This document shows positions 37,992-49,790 of a stretch of DNA of 64,000 nucleotides, piece after piece (positions within the stretch are counted from its first letter, which is position 1; every line of letters begins with the position of its first letter). The stretch is taken from positions 109,198,025 to 109,262,024 of the forward strand of contig OZ038379.1 in the NCBI GenBank assembly GCA_964036045.1, written 5' to 3'. The stretch is from Eutreptiella sp. 'Long Island Sound 2002'. Taxonomy: Eukaryota > Euglenozoa > Euglenophyceae > Eutreptiales > Eutreptiaceae. The position numbers were made by a program, and so were the translations under genes. The notes below the pieces were generated by a model. The model was not told where the DNA came from. It saw only the letters and a program-made list of their open reading frames with translations, and ran no database searches.

Positions 37992-39060
37992 GTACTCGTC
38001 CTCCTCCCCGTCTTTGTTGCAATCCAGGGCGTCCGTGGTAAACTCAAAGGTAACACCGCGGCCATGGGGATGTGGTTCTCGCCGGAGCAAGTGAGTGTGA
38101 TCCCGCTCTACCGTTTTGTTGTTCCCCACTTGGATCACATAGACAACTTGTCCGGTTTTGCGCAGTATGACACCCGGTATGTACCATGACTGCTGCCGGT
38201 GCCAGGACAAGACGGCCCTGTGGTGCCGCTCCACCCATACAATGTCCTTGAGCCGATGGTTGTGAACTTGCCGGGATTGGAAGTACTTGGTCGTCTTCGC
38301 ATGTTCTGCCACCTTGGCATCACACACTTTGTTGGCCGCGTCGTCAGCTGCGGACATCATGGCATTCGCTTTCCTTGCGACCCTACCATGCTTCATCGAC
38401 AGCAGAGTACGTGAAACTCGATGCCGCAGGAATAAGATACGATAAGGATATAAACCAGAATATCCGGGTAAATCATGGTATGTCTGCAGAACCCTCCTAA
38501 GAGAATGATACCAATTTCTGCCCGCCTCCTCAATATGCAATTGCCGGATTTTTTCGAACAATTGCCAGCCTGCCACCTCCGCTCTTCCGTTTGAGCAGCT
38601 GTGACATGCCACCGTCTTGGCATGCCTCACGCCCATGTACTTGCACATCGTGCGAAACCATGCGCTCACGAATTGTGTACCCCTGTCGCTGCATATCACG
38701 CCCCGGACATCGAATGCCGTCAAGCAATGCCAGATCATTGCTTGCACCACAGTCTTGGCTTGCAGCCTCACTCCGTGCTTGTCCCTCTTGTCCTTCTTCT
38801 TGGATTTTTTGCCCGGCACCGCCACGATGTATCCGCTGACGCGATCAACTGCCAAAATGACGCACTCAAAGACCTCGCCTGCCACAGTGACTTCTGGCAT
38901 CGCAAAGACATCCATTGAAACCAACCTCATGGGCTCTTCAGAATGGCCCTGTTTAAGGGGTTTCCAGCAGCTGATCGGTTGGGATGTTTGGTGGCCCTGC
39001 AGACCGCACATGCCCTCCAATACCGATTCAGCAATGCATACTAACCCAGAGGGAACAAAA
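37992..39060 (-). pseudogene. TE1-family relic: integrase
   Basis: The minus frame is open for about 340 codons up to the transposon junction (the last residues of the 360-codon ORF come from the transposon). The catalytic triad is visible: Asp in SMDVFAMPEV, Asp in CSDRGTQF and Glu in GRAEVAG. The C-terminal domain with WVERHHRAV and the pre-chromodomain FEFT segment follow. It aligns along its whole length with TE1 integrase at 11590-12540 and shows where TE1 is frameshifted. Upstream, the HHCC zinc region (39060-39180) contains stops. Confidence 0.85.
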
Positions 39061-40441
39061 ACCTTGACTGCAAGTCCTTCTGCAATTTATCTTGTCCCGA
39101 ATGAATCAACTGAGCGTTGTGCCAATGGTCAATGAAGTCCTCCATCACTTTTCAGGAACCAAAAGCGTGTTCCTCAGAAGGAGCTTGTTCCCGTCTTCCG
39201 TCAATCTCTCCGGGCAATCTCCATCAGATGGCGCACTCGCCGCATTCCAATATTTGAGCCAATGGTCCGAGTTTGCATAATCATTAGACAAATCCTCCAT
39301 CAAAACGGATTGCACCCCTTCAATGGCTCGTACCATATCCTCCTCCTTCATTTCGGCCTCCAGCGCTTGCACCTTGGCATCTGGGACTGGGGCCAGCTCC
39401 GCGCGGGATCCCATCACCACAAAGCATTTGGCCTCGCCTTCTTCCAGGAGACGCTTCGCCTCGATGATACGCTAGGCCTCCGCAGTCTCCTCCGATTCGC
39501 CACGCAGAGAGGTGTCCATCCATGCTTTCGCGGCTTGGTAGGCCCAATGACTGAGGGAATGGGCCACAGTGTTGTCCTTTCTGGGCACAAACACTACACT
39601 CAAATCAAACTTGGCTAGCGTCTCATGGCACTGGGGGCGTCGGGCTGCCGGACCCGAGGGGTGTCGACGTGCTTCTTGTGCCAACTCTGCAGACTTTGAT
39701 GGGCGGTGCACATGACAATGGGTTTCAAACCCATATCCCCAGACCACTTCGGCAAAGCGCAGATTATAGCATGTGTCTCCTTCTCCCTGGCAGTCCAAGT
39801 GCGGCGTTGCCCCTGCGACAAACCTCTACTCCAAAAGGCCACTGGGACATGGGAACCATCCTCTCGGACCTGCTCTATGACTGCTCATACGGCATAATCC
39901 GATGCATTGGTGCAGAGCACAAATCCTTTGTCCGGATTGATAAGGAATAATCCCAACATTCCGAGGAGAGATCTCTTGAGCGTCTGGAACGCTTCTTCCG
40001 CCTCAGTTGTCCCAGCCAGCTTTTCCTTGCTCCCCCTGCGCCCATCGAAATTCCCTACCTGCAGCATCTTGTGCAATAGTCCGGAGGGTCCGGCATACAT
40101 TTGTACGGAACCCGAATAATAATTGCCGAATCCCATGAACGACCGCAACTCGCTGATCGTGGTGGGTCGCTCCGTATGGTTCAAGGCGGCCAAGTTGCCC
40201 AGCATCGGCCTTCATTGCCCAAGACCAACCATGTGTAGTGCAAACTGGACCTCCTTCACGAATAAGGATGCCTCCGTCGGCTTGCATACCATTCATTGGG
40301 GATCTAAGACGTCGAGCACTCGTGTCAAGTCCTTCTCGTGGGCCTCGATCAAGTCATCCTCCGACATGTCCTCTCTGCCCGACCCGATAATGATATCATC
40401 CACGAAGGGGTCGGCGCAATCTCGCACAGGTCCCAGCAGAT
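39061..40441 (-). pseudogene. TE1-family relic: RT (C-terminal half) and RNase H
   Basis: Broken minus-strand pieces match TE1: LGPVRDCADPFVDD with FVDD at complement 40395-40406, SELRSFMGFGNYYSG, TNASDYAV (Asn for the catalytic Asp), CTAHQSL (Ala for Asp) and DNTVAHSLSHWAY. Several frameshifts and lost catalytic residues show a long-dead copy. It stops at 40441 against the inverted-repeat block. Confidence 0.8.
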
Positions 40442-40745
40442 GGAGCGGTCCTAACCATGTAATATGGTGGGTGGTGACCGCATTATTTCCTCGGTATCCA
40501 TTTCAGAAAAATAAATTCGGAAAATATTTGACTATTTATGGAAGCACTTTTCCTTTGTAGGAACAAAGGGCACAGGATCAATGTTTTATGCAGAGTTTTA
40601 CAAAACAAACGTGCCCTATGCTTGTGCATGGGGGTGGGGATTTCTCGAAGACCTTCAGCCCCAAGACACTAGGCAAATGCACAATGCAAATGAATGATGT
40701 GTGGTGAGTCCTTGAATGCGAAGTTACCTTGTTACACTTAGTGTT
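40442..40745 (+). repeat. Partial copy of the hairpin element arm
   Basis: It matches 47653-47965 in the same orientation, and the right arm end (about 49010-49316) in reverse, starting CATGTAATA.GGT and CGCATTATTTCCTCGG. It defines the left edge of an 8.9-kb block (40442-49316) bounded by inverted repeats. Confidence 0.75.
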
Positions 40746-40959
40746 GTGTTTCGGGAACATCGGGCTTGTGACTAAGCTGGATACCTGCCGGGATCACCAA
40801 CTCTTTGATTTAGTTTGTGCACCTTTTTATTTGACCTCACAGGATACCGGACAACCTCGGTATCAGCCTCATCTAATCCTACCGGCGAGATATGGACATT
40901 GTGCTTGGAAAGCACCGCACACATCTGGACAGCCCGCACTGTAGGCTTGTGACGACATG
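40746..40959. other. No gene seen
   Basis: Short unassigned stretch between the inverted-repeat copy and the gag-like pseudogene. Confidence 0.5.
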
Positions 40960-43900
40960 CTTCGTGGTTATTGACGTGGGGCGTGTCTCCCGGGCGCTCC
41001 TGCCACAGCTGGGCCGTGACTTTAATAGCGTGCCAGGCTTCTACTGCGTTGTACTCGTGTGCCGGTGTTGGTCACCGCGGCCTGGTGACGGTGACGTGGA
41101 CCAGTCCTTGTGGGGTTCATAAGAGCGTCGTTGGGATCCATTGGATACAGCACGCCCATTCCTGGACCCATCCCATCTCTCTCCCGACCTCGGACGGTCA
41201 TTTCCGTCCCTAGGCCTCCCCTTGGAATTGGACCTTTGGTCCCCGCCAGAATGTTTACCTTGTGCAAGGCTCCTGCTGCGGGGTTGCTCCTTTGAGCGGC
41301 TCCGCTCCGGACACTCTGAAGCCCAATGGCCCTTCTTACCTCATTTGCGGCAAATGTCATCTGGCTCGGCATTCGACCCGGATCCGGAGCGGTGCTCCCC
41401 CTTGTGGTCCTTGCCTTTCTTCCTCTCGGGGCAATCCCTATGGTAGTGACCCCGTGGCCCACAAATTCGGCAATTTTCTCTTTCGTGGCGGGATTTTTGC
41501 ATGTGCTCACTCCTGCCACTCTGTCTGCTCACTGTAGTGGCAAACGAGGAGGTACGGGTCATGCTGTCTCGTTGGCCAGCAGGACTTTTATCACATCCGG
41601 AGGAGGATCCATCACTCTTTCCGCCACCGCTACGACGGTAATCATCCTGGCTGCGGCTGCGGTGTCTATCTCAGCCAGATCCGCCTTTGTGGTTGCCAAA
41701 GGCCCGAACCTTCTTGGTTTCTGCCCCTTGGCAACAGAAAATATGCTCCTCTTTTCGCTGCTTGTATTCCCTGGTCTGGATAAGGGCAATACAAACAAGA
41801 ATATCCCGAGATTATTGAGCTGAACTCCACCATAATCAGCTTGGACAGAATATATCCTGTGATATGCTCTTTGGGCATCCTTATGCTGGGGAACCTGTTT
41901 GCAATGCTCCTTGAACAGCGTGATCATTGCCCTGGTTGCCTCGCGGATGGTAAACCCATAAGAAATGCCAGCTCCTTCCTCAATCGAATCTGCCATCAAG
42001 TCCGTTCAGATCCTGGAGGTCAAAATGACATCCGCAATGGTGCGCTTACGCCATACCGTCTCGGGATGATTAATGTCACCCATGACACGTCCGGCGACGT
42101 AGCGCCAGAGCTCATCCGTTGACATATCTTCGCTATGATATGCCTTATAGATTCTATCCTGCTCCCCCTTATTGTTGATTGCAGCAATGAGGATATTGGT
42201 CTGTTGCTTGTCATCAAACAGGAAGGCATGGTCCTTCCTCCAGCGAAGCAATTTCTGCGACCAATCCTCAAGGATTTTTTTATCCCGGTCCCAAACGGGA
42301 ACATGAGCAGTCTTCTCGAGAGCTTCTCTGATCGTTGGGGGTAGCCAAGAGTTTTTATGCTCCCCAAAGCATCCCTCACTTGCGGTCACCACCGTATCCA
42401 GTGGGACGCTTTTGCAGTCCATGAACTTCAGGGGCGGTCTGGCTTCTCGGAAAGCCATGTCACCTGCTATGCCGGTCGGCTGAATCTTGTTCCTTCCAGG
42501 CAAGATCTTGTCTTCTTCCGCCCCGAGCCCATCCGCCATTTTAATGGCTCTGTAGGCCTTACCAGGCGCAAAGTACGCCCCATTCATGTAAGGGGCTATC
42601 TGAAACCACCTAACATCACCTCGGACCCCGTGGCACCCCGGCAGCGGTCCCCACGGGCCTTTCTTCCAGGCGGCTGGTGTTGCAAAATACCCGAGGTCAT
42701 CATGCAGATGTTCAGAACTCCTACGCCTAAGAAGCCTAGACCAGCCGCTTCCGTCACTCCAAAGGCTACCCCTGCGACTAGTCCGCCAATGCGGTACACC
42801 ATGCCTAGTACTATCCCTAATGCGTGACCTACGAGACCCGTCAGACCTCTCTGACCGTCGGCCGTCAGACCAGGAACCTGTTTCTTCGCCTGTTCGCCGA
42901 CTTCTGGGCTGCGGGCCGGCGCAAGAGTCACAAGGACCCGCCGAACCACTATTTTGCTGTCGTTCTGCCTCATTTTGGGCCCCTTTTTTCTCCATGTCTC
43001 GCAATGTTTCAAGGTACAAATCCAGGTCACGATTTTCCATTTCAAGCTGCTGCCAGATGCGGGTGAGCTGATTGCTATGAGCTTGGATGTCTAGTTTCAG
43101 GTCAGCCAGTCTCGGACCTCCATTTTCGGCTGACCCCAATCTCCCAAGCAATCAATCTTCAGAGTCCTGAACTGTCGCGCTCACAGATGCTAACTTGTCC
43201 GTGGCCATGTCAGCGACATTGTTGATTGCCAGTTGCAGGGCATTATTTATCTCCTTCATTTTGGGGTTCAAAATTTAAATTTGGACCTACAGCTCTGGAG
43301 TGAATTGTGCCGTACATGTGTGTGATGACGGACCTGCAACTTGAGTGTCTACCCTAGACATGCCGGCAGCGGCTTCGGGTGCAGCCGCCGCATTCTCATG
43401 TGCCGCAGTTTGGCTTCCCGATGCCTCCTGGGCACTCTGCATGGCATTTGTGGCATGCAAGCGACATGCCTCAGCCATATCCTGCACTTGGCGAATTTCT
43501 GCCTCCCAGTGAGGCACCGACCCACCACTCTCTGGCGGAGGAGGGGCCGATGGGCCACTACATTGGCTGGTTTTCACCTTGTCCAAAGCAGCATGAGCCT
43601 CCCTGCGGCATTGTGATGCCAATTCTTCAGAGAAATTGATTCTCTGGTCAAGTAGACCAGAGGTGCCCTGGATTGTCAGGACTGCCGCCTCGGACCAACC
43701 CACCGCATCTTCAATTTTGGGGCGAGCTCTATCCAGCATGGTCTCGGTTGCCAGCTCCATTCTCTGTGCCGTTGGGGCCTCAATTTGAGCCATGTTAGCC
43801 TCTAGTTTGGACGTGTTGGCCTCATTTTGGGCCTCAAAGATGCACTGACGTGCAGATTGCGGAATTTCTACAAACTCTAAGTTTTGACCCGCAATTTCCG

Positions 43901-45129
43901 ACGTTTTCGCCACAATCGGTGGAAAAGACTTATCGGAGTCCGATGCTAGCGCCTCCACCCGTACCCTAGTGACTGAGGACTCGTGATGCACTCCCCGACA
44001 CGACGTTTTACCTCCAAAACCTCGCGCCTGACATCTCCCTGGACTTTTTGGACTGCCCTTTCGACCTCAACCACCTTTTTCTGGGCACTCGTGCGCCCTT
44101 CGTTTGCTTGTGCAGCGGCGGCTCGTGCCGCCGACGGCTCGGTTCGTGAGGCTTGCGCCTCGCGGATGGCGTCGATGACGAGCTGCTCAAGTTCGTCGCT
44201 GTGCCGCATTGCCCGCGCCGCGTCCTCCGTGGCTTGTTGCGCAGCCGCTGCAGTTTGCTGCAGCTGCTGCTGGAGCCGCGTCACCGCGGTGTCATTGATC
44301 TCGGTTGTGCGGGCGGCGGGCGCCTCGTCGCGCATGGCTGCGGCTGCGGCCTCCTCGCTGTTGTCGCTCGCCCGGGCGGCGGTCGCGTCGGCGCGTGGTG
44401 CTGCCGCTGCAGCCTCCTCGGCGTTGGTGCCGGCGGCTTTGGCGCTTGCGGCGGCCCTGCTGGCTGCTTGCGTGCGCCCCACAGCCTCGGTGCTGGCGGC
44501 CGACGCCTTTGCCTGGGCACCCTCGGCGAATGCCGTCGCGGCTTCGGCCTTTAGGGCGCCTCCGTTGGCGGCTCGTTGTACTGACTTAATCTCCACCTGC
44601 GGAGAGTACAGTACAGCCCGCGTTCCACGCCAGACTTTGCGTGCCTGCGCGGCGGAGCGCACGTAGTTGGCGATGGACTTGACCTCGTGCTGCACGCGGT
44701 AACAGCGACAGAGTTGGCTGCCGGGGGTTGCGGGGCCGCGCGTTCGTCGAAGGTGATCTCGAGGGCCTCCACGCACTTTTGCAGGCCACAGATGGCTTCA
44801 CTATGGGCCACGCTCTCCTGCTGGCGCGCCCGGGCCTCGGCGTCGGCTCTTTTGTTTGCCGCCGTTGCCCTTGCGCTCGCGCCTGCGGCCCTATTTGCCG
44901 CTTGCTCGGCCGCTGTGGCAGCTCTGGTCGCATCGTCGTGCGCCCTGGCTGCTGTTTTCTCTGTTCCGCTCACCCGTTTTACCGCGCGCTCTGGTTTTTC
45001 TTCTAAGTCACGCACATAACGGGCGGACCGAGACACGTGACCCCTAAGGCGTGTGAGATCCACACCTAAACCATTGACCTCTGCCCTAATACCGCCTAAG
45101 GCTCCGTCCTCATTCTGAGGTTTTCCCAC
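40960..45129 (-). pseudogene. gag: Gag-like gene with Ala-rich coiled coil and CCHC knuckle
   Basis: Minus-strand pieces in several frames: coiled coils at 45129-44551 and 44776-43946 (very Ala/Glu-rich, with LQQQLQQTAAAAQQ), 43991-43287 (helical), a capsid-like segment at 43151-42006 and, after one in-frame TGA at 42006-42008, 41999-41559. Then a zinc knuckle CRICGPRGHYHRDC (C-x2-C-x4-H-x4-C) at about 41430-41475. The order coiled coil-capsid-CCHC is that of retrotransposon gag, but it is unlike TE1 or TE2 gag. No pol follows before the inverted repeat at 40745. Frame changes could be introns or decay. Confidence 0.65.
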
Positions 45130-45320
45130 CGAAATACGGCACTAGATGCCATGGGATTCTCTTGCTCACGGCCTTCAGATTGTCCCAATGGCTCTGGAGA
45201 GGGGCCTTCTTCAGCCTCCCCAATGTGCCGAATGACCCTCTTCACAAGGGATTTCAATGTCTGAGGTGGCCTAAAAGAGCTCACCTCAGGGGTCCCATCC
45301 TCTGTCCTAAGGCGCGTACT

Positions 45321-45412
45321 GTAATGGTTCTTTGTTTGTTGCTTTTATGAAAATCCTTCAGCGGAACTTCCTTGAAACCTCCTTCAATGCACGAGAGCAA
45401 GGCTTACACAAC
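45321..45412 (-). repeat. Upstream repeat, copy 1
   Basis: About 90 bases containing TTTGTTTGTTGCTTTTATG match 47113-47201 in the same orientation with a few changes. Each copy lies just upstream (minus sense) of a coiled-coil gag-like ORF. Confidence 0.7.
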
Positions 45413-46513
45413 GTATTCACGGAGCTGCACCCAAAAAGGCAGCACCACCAAAATCTGGCTTGATCAGCCAGGGCCCGCAGCGCTACCCGCCACATGCCCA
45501 AAAGGCTCTGGCCATAAAAAAAGAATCACCCTCTAATTCAGGGAGAGGTGCCTGCTCTGCATATCGCGCGCCAAAGTGAGGCCTGGGGTTGGGTTGCACG
45601 AGAAAGGCGCCCACCAAACAGGGTTTGAAAGCGCCCTGTGCAGCTAAACTCGCTGCTATTTGCATACCGTGGGGTTTACGGTTACGTTAACAAGTGCCGT
45701 TATGGCACAGCAGCCAAACGAAAAAAGAAACAACCAACAGTCTACCAGCGAGACCCGCAAAAGTGGTAGTACGGACCACTAAACAAACACCACCAAACAA
45801 CATCTAAAGAGACAAAAGGAAGCAGAAGCACCCAAACTGGGACCTTGTTTTCGCAAAAGGCGAAGGCACGCAACCACAACCAAACAAACGTACAAACAAA
45901 CATACAAGCCCCAAAAGAAACATACACAAGAGCCAGCATGTGGCTGAAGGTGGCCAGAGCCAGGCCGCCAATCGGTGCGTTTAACCACCAACCACCACAT
46001 GTTTAGTGCATGTGGTTTACTGAAAAAAAGACAGAAATAAAGAAAAAGAAGACAAACCCGTAAATACATACACAAATACAAACACTCTGCACACTCAAAA
46101 ACGCACGCACTGAACACACAGCACATACCCAATTTTCAGATTCACTCATTGGATCCCACATTTGCATTGTGTTGCCTCACTTCGCAGATTTGTCTACTCC
46201 ATCTGTACACACAGGGGCAACCACAACAAAACGCAAAGCAGTATGGGAAGAATAATAACTTGACAACGAAGCGAAATACAGCGAACACAAAGCAGGAAAG
46301 TAACAGTCAACACACCTGAGCGTGCGTTCTGTTGCTCACCATACTTGTTCCTAGCTGCGTCGCCTTTGGCTCCCACCTTCTTACACTGCCCTGCAAAGCA
46401 GGAGTGGAAACCCACGTGCAACGCAGCAGGAACGCAAAAAAAAATACACCCGACGAATGAACGACAATACACAAATACTTAACCTATGCCAGGCCGAAAT
46501 TTTCGGATCTCCA
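45413..46513. other. No gene seen
   Basis: About 1.1 kb with CAAA/ACAA-rich DNA (45770-46100). Apparent minus ORFs here are Cys/Phe/Val-rich translations of that low-complexity DNA and are not supported. Confidence 0.55.
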
Positions 46514-47059
46514 TCAATCAAGGCTCGGTGTTCTCGGCCACCGAGTCTCAAACTTGGCAACCTTGTCTGGACAGCATTCGTTGAACTCCAATCTTCCGTC
46601 CAGACGTTCCCTTGCCACTGGCGCAGCACTGGCGCCACGCCGTTGACGAGCGGCAACCAAAGCTTCGCGTAGGCCCTCCAAGCTCTGCGGCAACGCGCAG
46701 TTCTCCTCCGCCAGGGCCTTCACTGTCAATCAAGCGCTCCGCGCCTCCTCCAGGTCACTCCTGCACTGTGTAAGCTGCGCCTTCAAAAGCCGTACCTGGT
46801 TGTTTAACTTTTTGCAGGCCTTGTCGGCCACCCTTATTTCAGCGTGGTGTTGCTACCGTAACTCTTGCAACTCGCTGCGCAAGGCCTCATTCTCGTTACG
46901 CAGCTGCCAGCGCTTGAGCCCCGCATCTATGCGCTCCTCTGTCGACGCATGTGAGCTTCCAGCCGTGGCGGCTACACTCCTACTCGCAGTCGTCGGACGG
47001 CCGCTCAAACCGGAAAGGCCACTTGTAGCTCCAGCGGACTTATCACCCGTAGCATGCAC
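46514..47059 (-). pseudogene. Coiled-coil (gag N-terminus-like) pseudogene
   Basis: One minus frame with only two internal stops (near 46850 and 46730) reads as a coiled coil: RNENEALRSELQELR, then KACKKLNNQVRLLKAQL, then EENCALPQSLEGLREAL. It is preceded by a Ser/Thr/Gly-rich leader and by the 90-bp repeat at 47113-47201, paralleling the gag-like gene that starts at 45129. Probably a second, decayed 5' end of the same kind of gag. Confidence 0.55.
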
Positions 47060-47112
47060 AGCAGCAGATATCAGATACCTCCAAATCGTTGATCTTTTTG
47101 AAGTTGGGGATT

Positions 47113-47201
47113 GTAATGGGACTTCGTTTGTTGCTTTTATGAAAATCCATCAGCGAAGTTTCCTTGAAACCTCCTCCAATGCATGAAGCCAAGGCATACA
47201 A
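47113..47201 (-). repeat. Upstream repeat, copy 2
   Basis: Direct repeat of 45321-45412, about 1.79 kb away, upstream of the pseudogene 46514-47059. Confidence 0.7.
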
Positions 47202-47652
47202 GAAATTTCCCAAAACTTAATGTCATCCCCGACTTCTGTGCACAACGACAGATATCAAATAATAAACAATTTTAAAATCCTGCATACATTTAATAATGAC
47301 ATCTTTCTGAATTCTATTCCATTCCTCGTTATCTTACACTGTGCTGCGCATGCGCGACCCCATTGTATTAGCGATCTTTACCCTGTGTCCTATTACCTTA
47401 CCGGACCCAGTGGCTATACCACTATAGACCTGTATGTCATCCTTGGTGCTCGTACCTTTATTCTCACCGTCACTTATCCTACGGGACAAGGGAGGAGAGG
47501 AAGGAGAGGACCGGACCCTCCCTTGTGTGTTGGGGCTGAGGCGGACTGGGGAGAGTGCTTCCCAAGCTTCTGTAAGATTGGGGCGGAACCTTTGAAGTGG
47601 CGAATTAATTCGATGCCACCGGCATCCTCCAGTCCAGCCCCAAGAAGGGAAC
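47202..47652. other. No gene seen
   Basis: About 450 bases between the repeat and the hairpin element; one plus ORF (47220-47723) crosses into the hairpin and is not supported. Confidence 0.5.
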
Positions 47653-49316
47653 CAGAACTGCTACCATGTAATACGGTACGTGGTGACCGCATTATTTCCT
47701 CGGTATCCAAGTCAGAAAAATAAACAATCCAAAAACATTTGACTAATTATGGAAGCAGTTTTCTCTTATAGGAACCAAGGGCACAGGATCAATGTTTTAC
47801 AACCAAAAAGAAAACATCTTGCAGAGTTTTACGGACAATATTGTGCCCTATGCTTGTGGACCGGGCTGGGGATTCTTCGAAGACCTTCAGCCCCAAGACA
47901 CAAGGCAAATGCACAATGCAAATGAATGATGTGTGATGAGTCCTTGAGTGCCGAGTTACCTTGTTACACTTGGTGTGTTGACGGTGCTTTAAACTCACCT
48001 CCATGAACTTGAGTTGACTTACTCACGACCTCATGATGCAACATCGACAGTTGAGGTCCTACGAAGAGACATCCACAACAATACGACAAGGAAATAAATG
48101 GGGAGAGAGTAGGGAAAGCAAACGACCCATACACGGTTTACACCACCAAGGCATTGGAGCTTAAGAACGGTTGAGGGGTGTACATAACTACAATATGATG
48201 GAAAAAACTGATTGGAAATGACATCATGAAAATGTCAATATCTTCATACCCAAGGATGGCAAAGAGGGCACACCGCACACATGATGCACATGCAACATGG
48301 AGCAACTGCTCCTAGAAATGCGCCTCTCAGCTCACTCTAGGCTTGGAGATATGCTACATATGGACATATCATACATTACCAACGAAATGGACACTTTCAC
48401 CGTTTTGTCGATTGTGCTCCATAATGGCAAGGTCATATCTTTCGGTTTTTTAGGAGTTGACACATATGCTTTGCACAACATTAACATTGGATAATGGACA
48501 ACATTTGTTGTTGCTAGTTCATTTCAACTCTAATCATGCTTGGTGATCAATTCCAAATAATGTTGTCGTTTGGACATAAACTTGAGCCATTTTCATTACG
48601 ATACATTCGCAAGCATGTATTTGAACTCAATACATCTCCAAGCACACAGTGAGTTGAGAGGCAGCTTTCTAGGAGCTATTGATGCATGGTGCATGTGCAC
48701 TGTGTATGTGGAATGCCTTCTTCCTGACCCACGGGTATGAAGATATTGACATTTTCACGATGTCATTTCCAATCAGTTTTTTCCTTCATAATGTAGTTAT
48801 GTACACCCCTCAACCTTTGTCAAGCTGCAATGGTTCGGTGGTGTAAACCGTGTATGGGTTGTTTGCTTTCCCCACTCTTCTCCCATTGATTTCCTTGTCT
48901 TATTGTTGTGGATGTCTCTTCATAGGACCTCCATTGTCCACGTTGCATCATGAGGTCGTGAGAAAGTCAACTCAAGTTCATCAAGGTGAGTTCAAAGCAG
49001 CTTCAACACACCAAGTGTAACAGGGTAACTCGGCACTCAAGGACTCACCACACATCATTCATTTGCATTGTGCATTTGCCTTGTGTCTTGGTGCTGAAGG
49101 TCTTCGAGGAAACCCCAGCCCCAACCACAAGCATAGGGCACCATTTTTTTAAAACAAACTGTGCAAGAGGTTTTCATACTGGTGGTAAAAGATTGATCCT
49201 GTGCCCTTGGTTCCTATAAAGGAAAAGTGCTTCCATAAGTAGTCAAATATTCTTGGATTGTTTATTTTTCTGAAATGGATACCGAGGAAAAAATACGGTC
49301 ACCGCCTACTGTACCA
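47653..49316. mobile_element. Hairpin (foldback-like) element with ~700-bp inverted arms
   Basis: The left arm (about 47653-48355) and right arm (about 48625-49316) are inverted copies along their whole length, from the GTGGTGACCGCATTATTTCC ends, through the CATCATTCATTTGCATTGTG segment, to CTCAGCTCACT near the centre. Only about 270 bases (48356-48624) are unpaired. No transposase is encoded. The right end lies in the relic RT gene. A part of the left arm is repeated at 40442-40745. The exact target duplication could not be fixed. Confidence 0.8.
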
Positions 49317-49790
49317 TCCCTTGACCACTCCCATGACCACCTCCATCATGCGTTGGAATGCCGCATTGCCATTCTTGGCTCCCATTGGCACCACGTTCCA
49401 TTGCATGGGGCCCAGTGGCGTACTCATCGCCCTACACGCCCTGAATTCCTCATGCAGCGGCACCTGGTGATAACCATTTTTGAGGTCTAACACGGTAAAG
49501 ATGCACTTTCGGGCTTGTTTTGCAGGATAGTGTCGATTCAGGGAAGCGGGTACGAATCATGCTCCGTTGGCTCATTCAACCCTCGATGATGGACAACTAA
49601 CCGCCATGCACCCTTCTCCTCCTTCGGCACGATAAATGCTGGGCTTGCCCAATCGCTGTGCGAAGTTTCTATCGATCCGCGCTCGATGAATTCCTTCATC
49701 AGCTTTTTGATGCTCTCTGCCCGCTCACCTGGAACCTGATATTCTCGATATAGATACACTTTCAGGTTGGGCTTCAATCAAGTCCGGGCG
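49317..49790 (-). pseudogene. TE1-family relic: RT N-terminal half
   Basis: Matches TE1 RT: EYQVPGERAESIKKLMKEF, WASPAFIVPKEEKGAW, RLVVHHRGLNE (His-His for Asp-Tyr), and after a frame change MLDLKNGYHQVPLH and VVPMGAKNGNAAFQRMME. It ends at the hairpin element. Confidence 0.85.

Noticed and set aside
43983-44666. 227-codon plus-strand Ala/Ser-rich ORF
   Set aside because: Antisense shadow of the Ala-rich coiled-coil gag region.
45742-46132. Minus-strand Cys/Phe/Val-rich ORFs that look like membrane proteins
   Set aside because: They are translations of ACAAA/CAAA low-complexity DNA and lack any further support.
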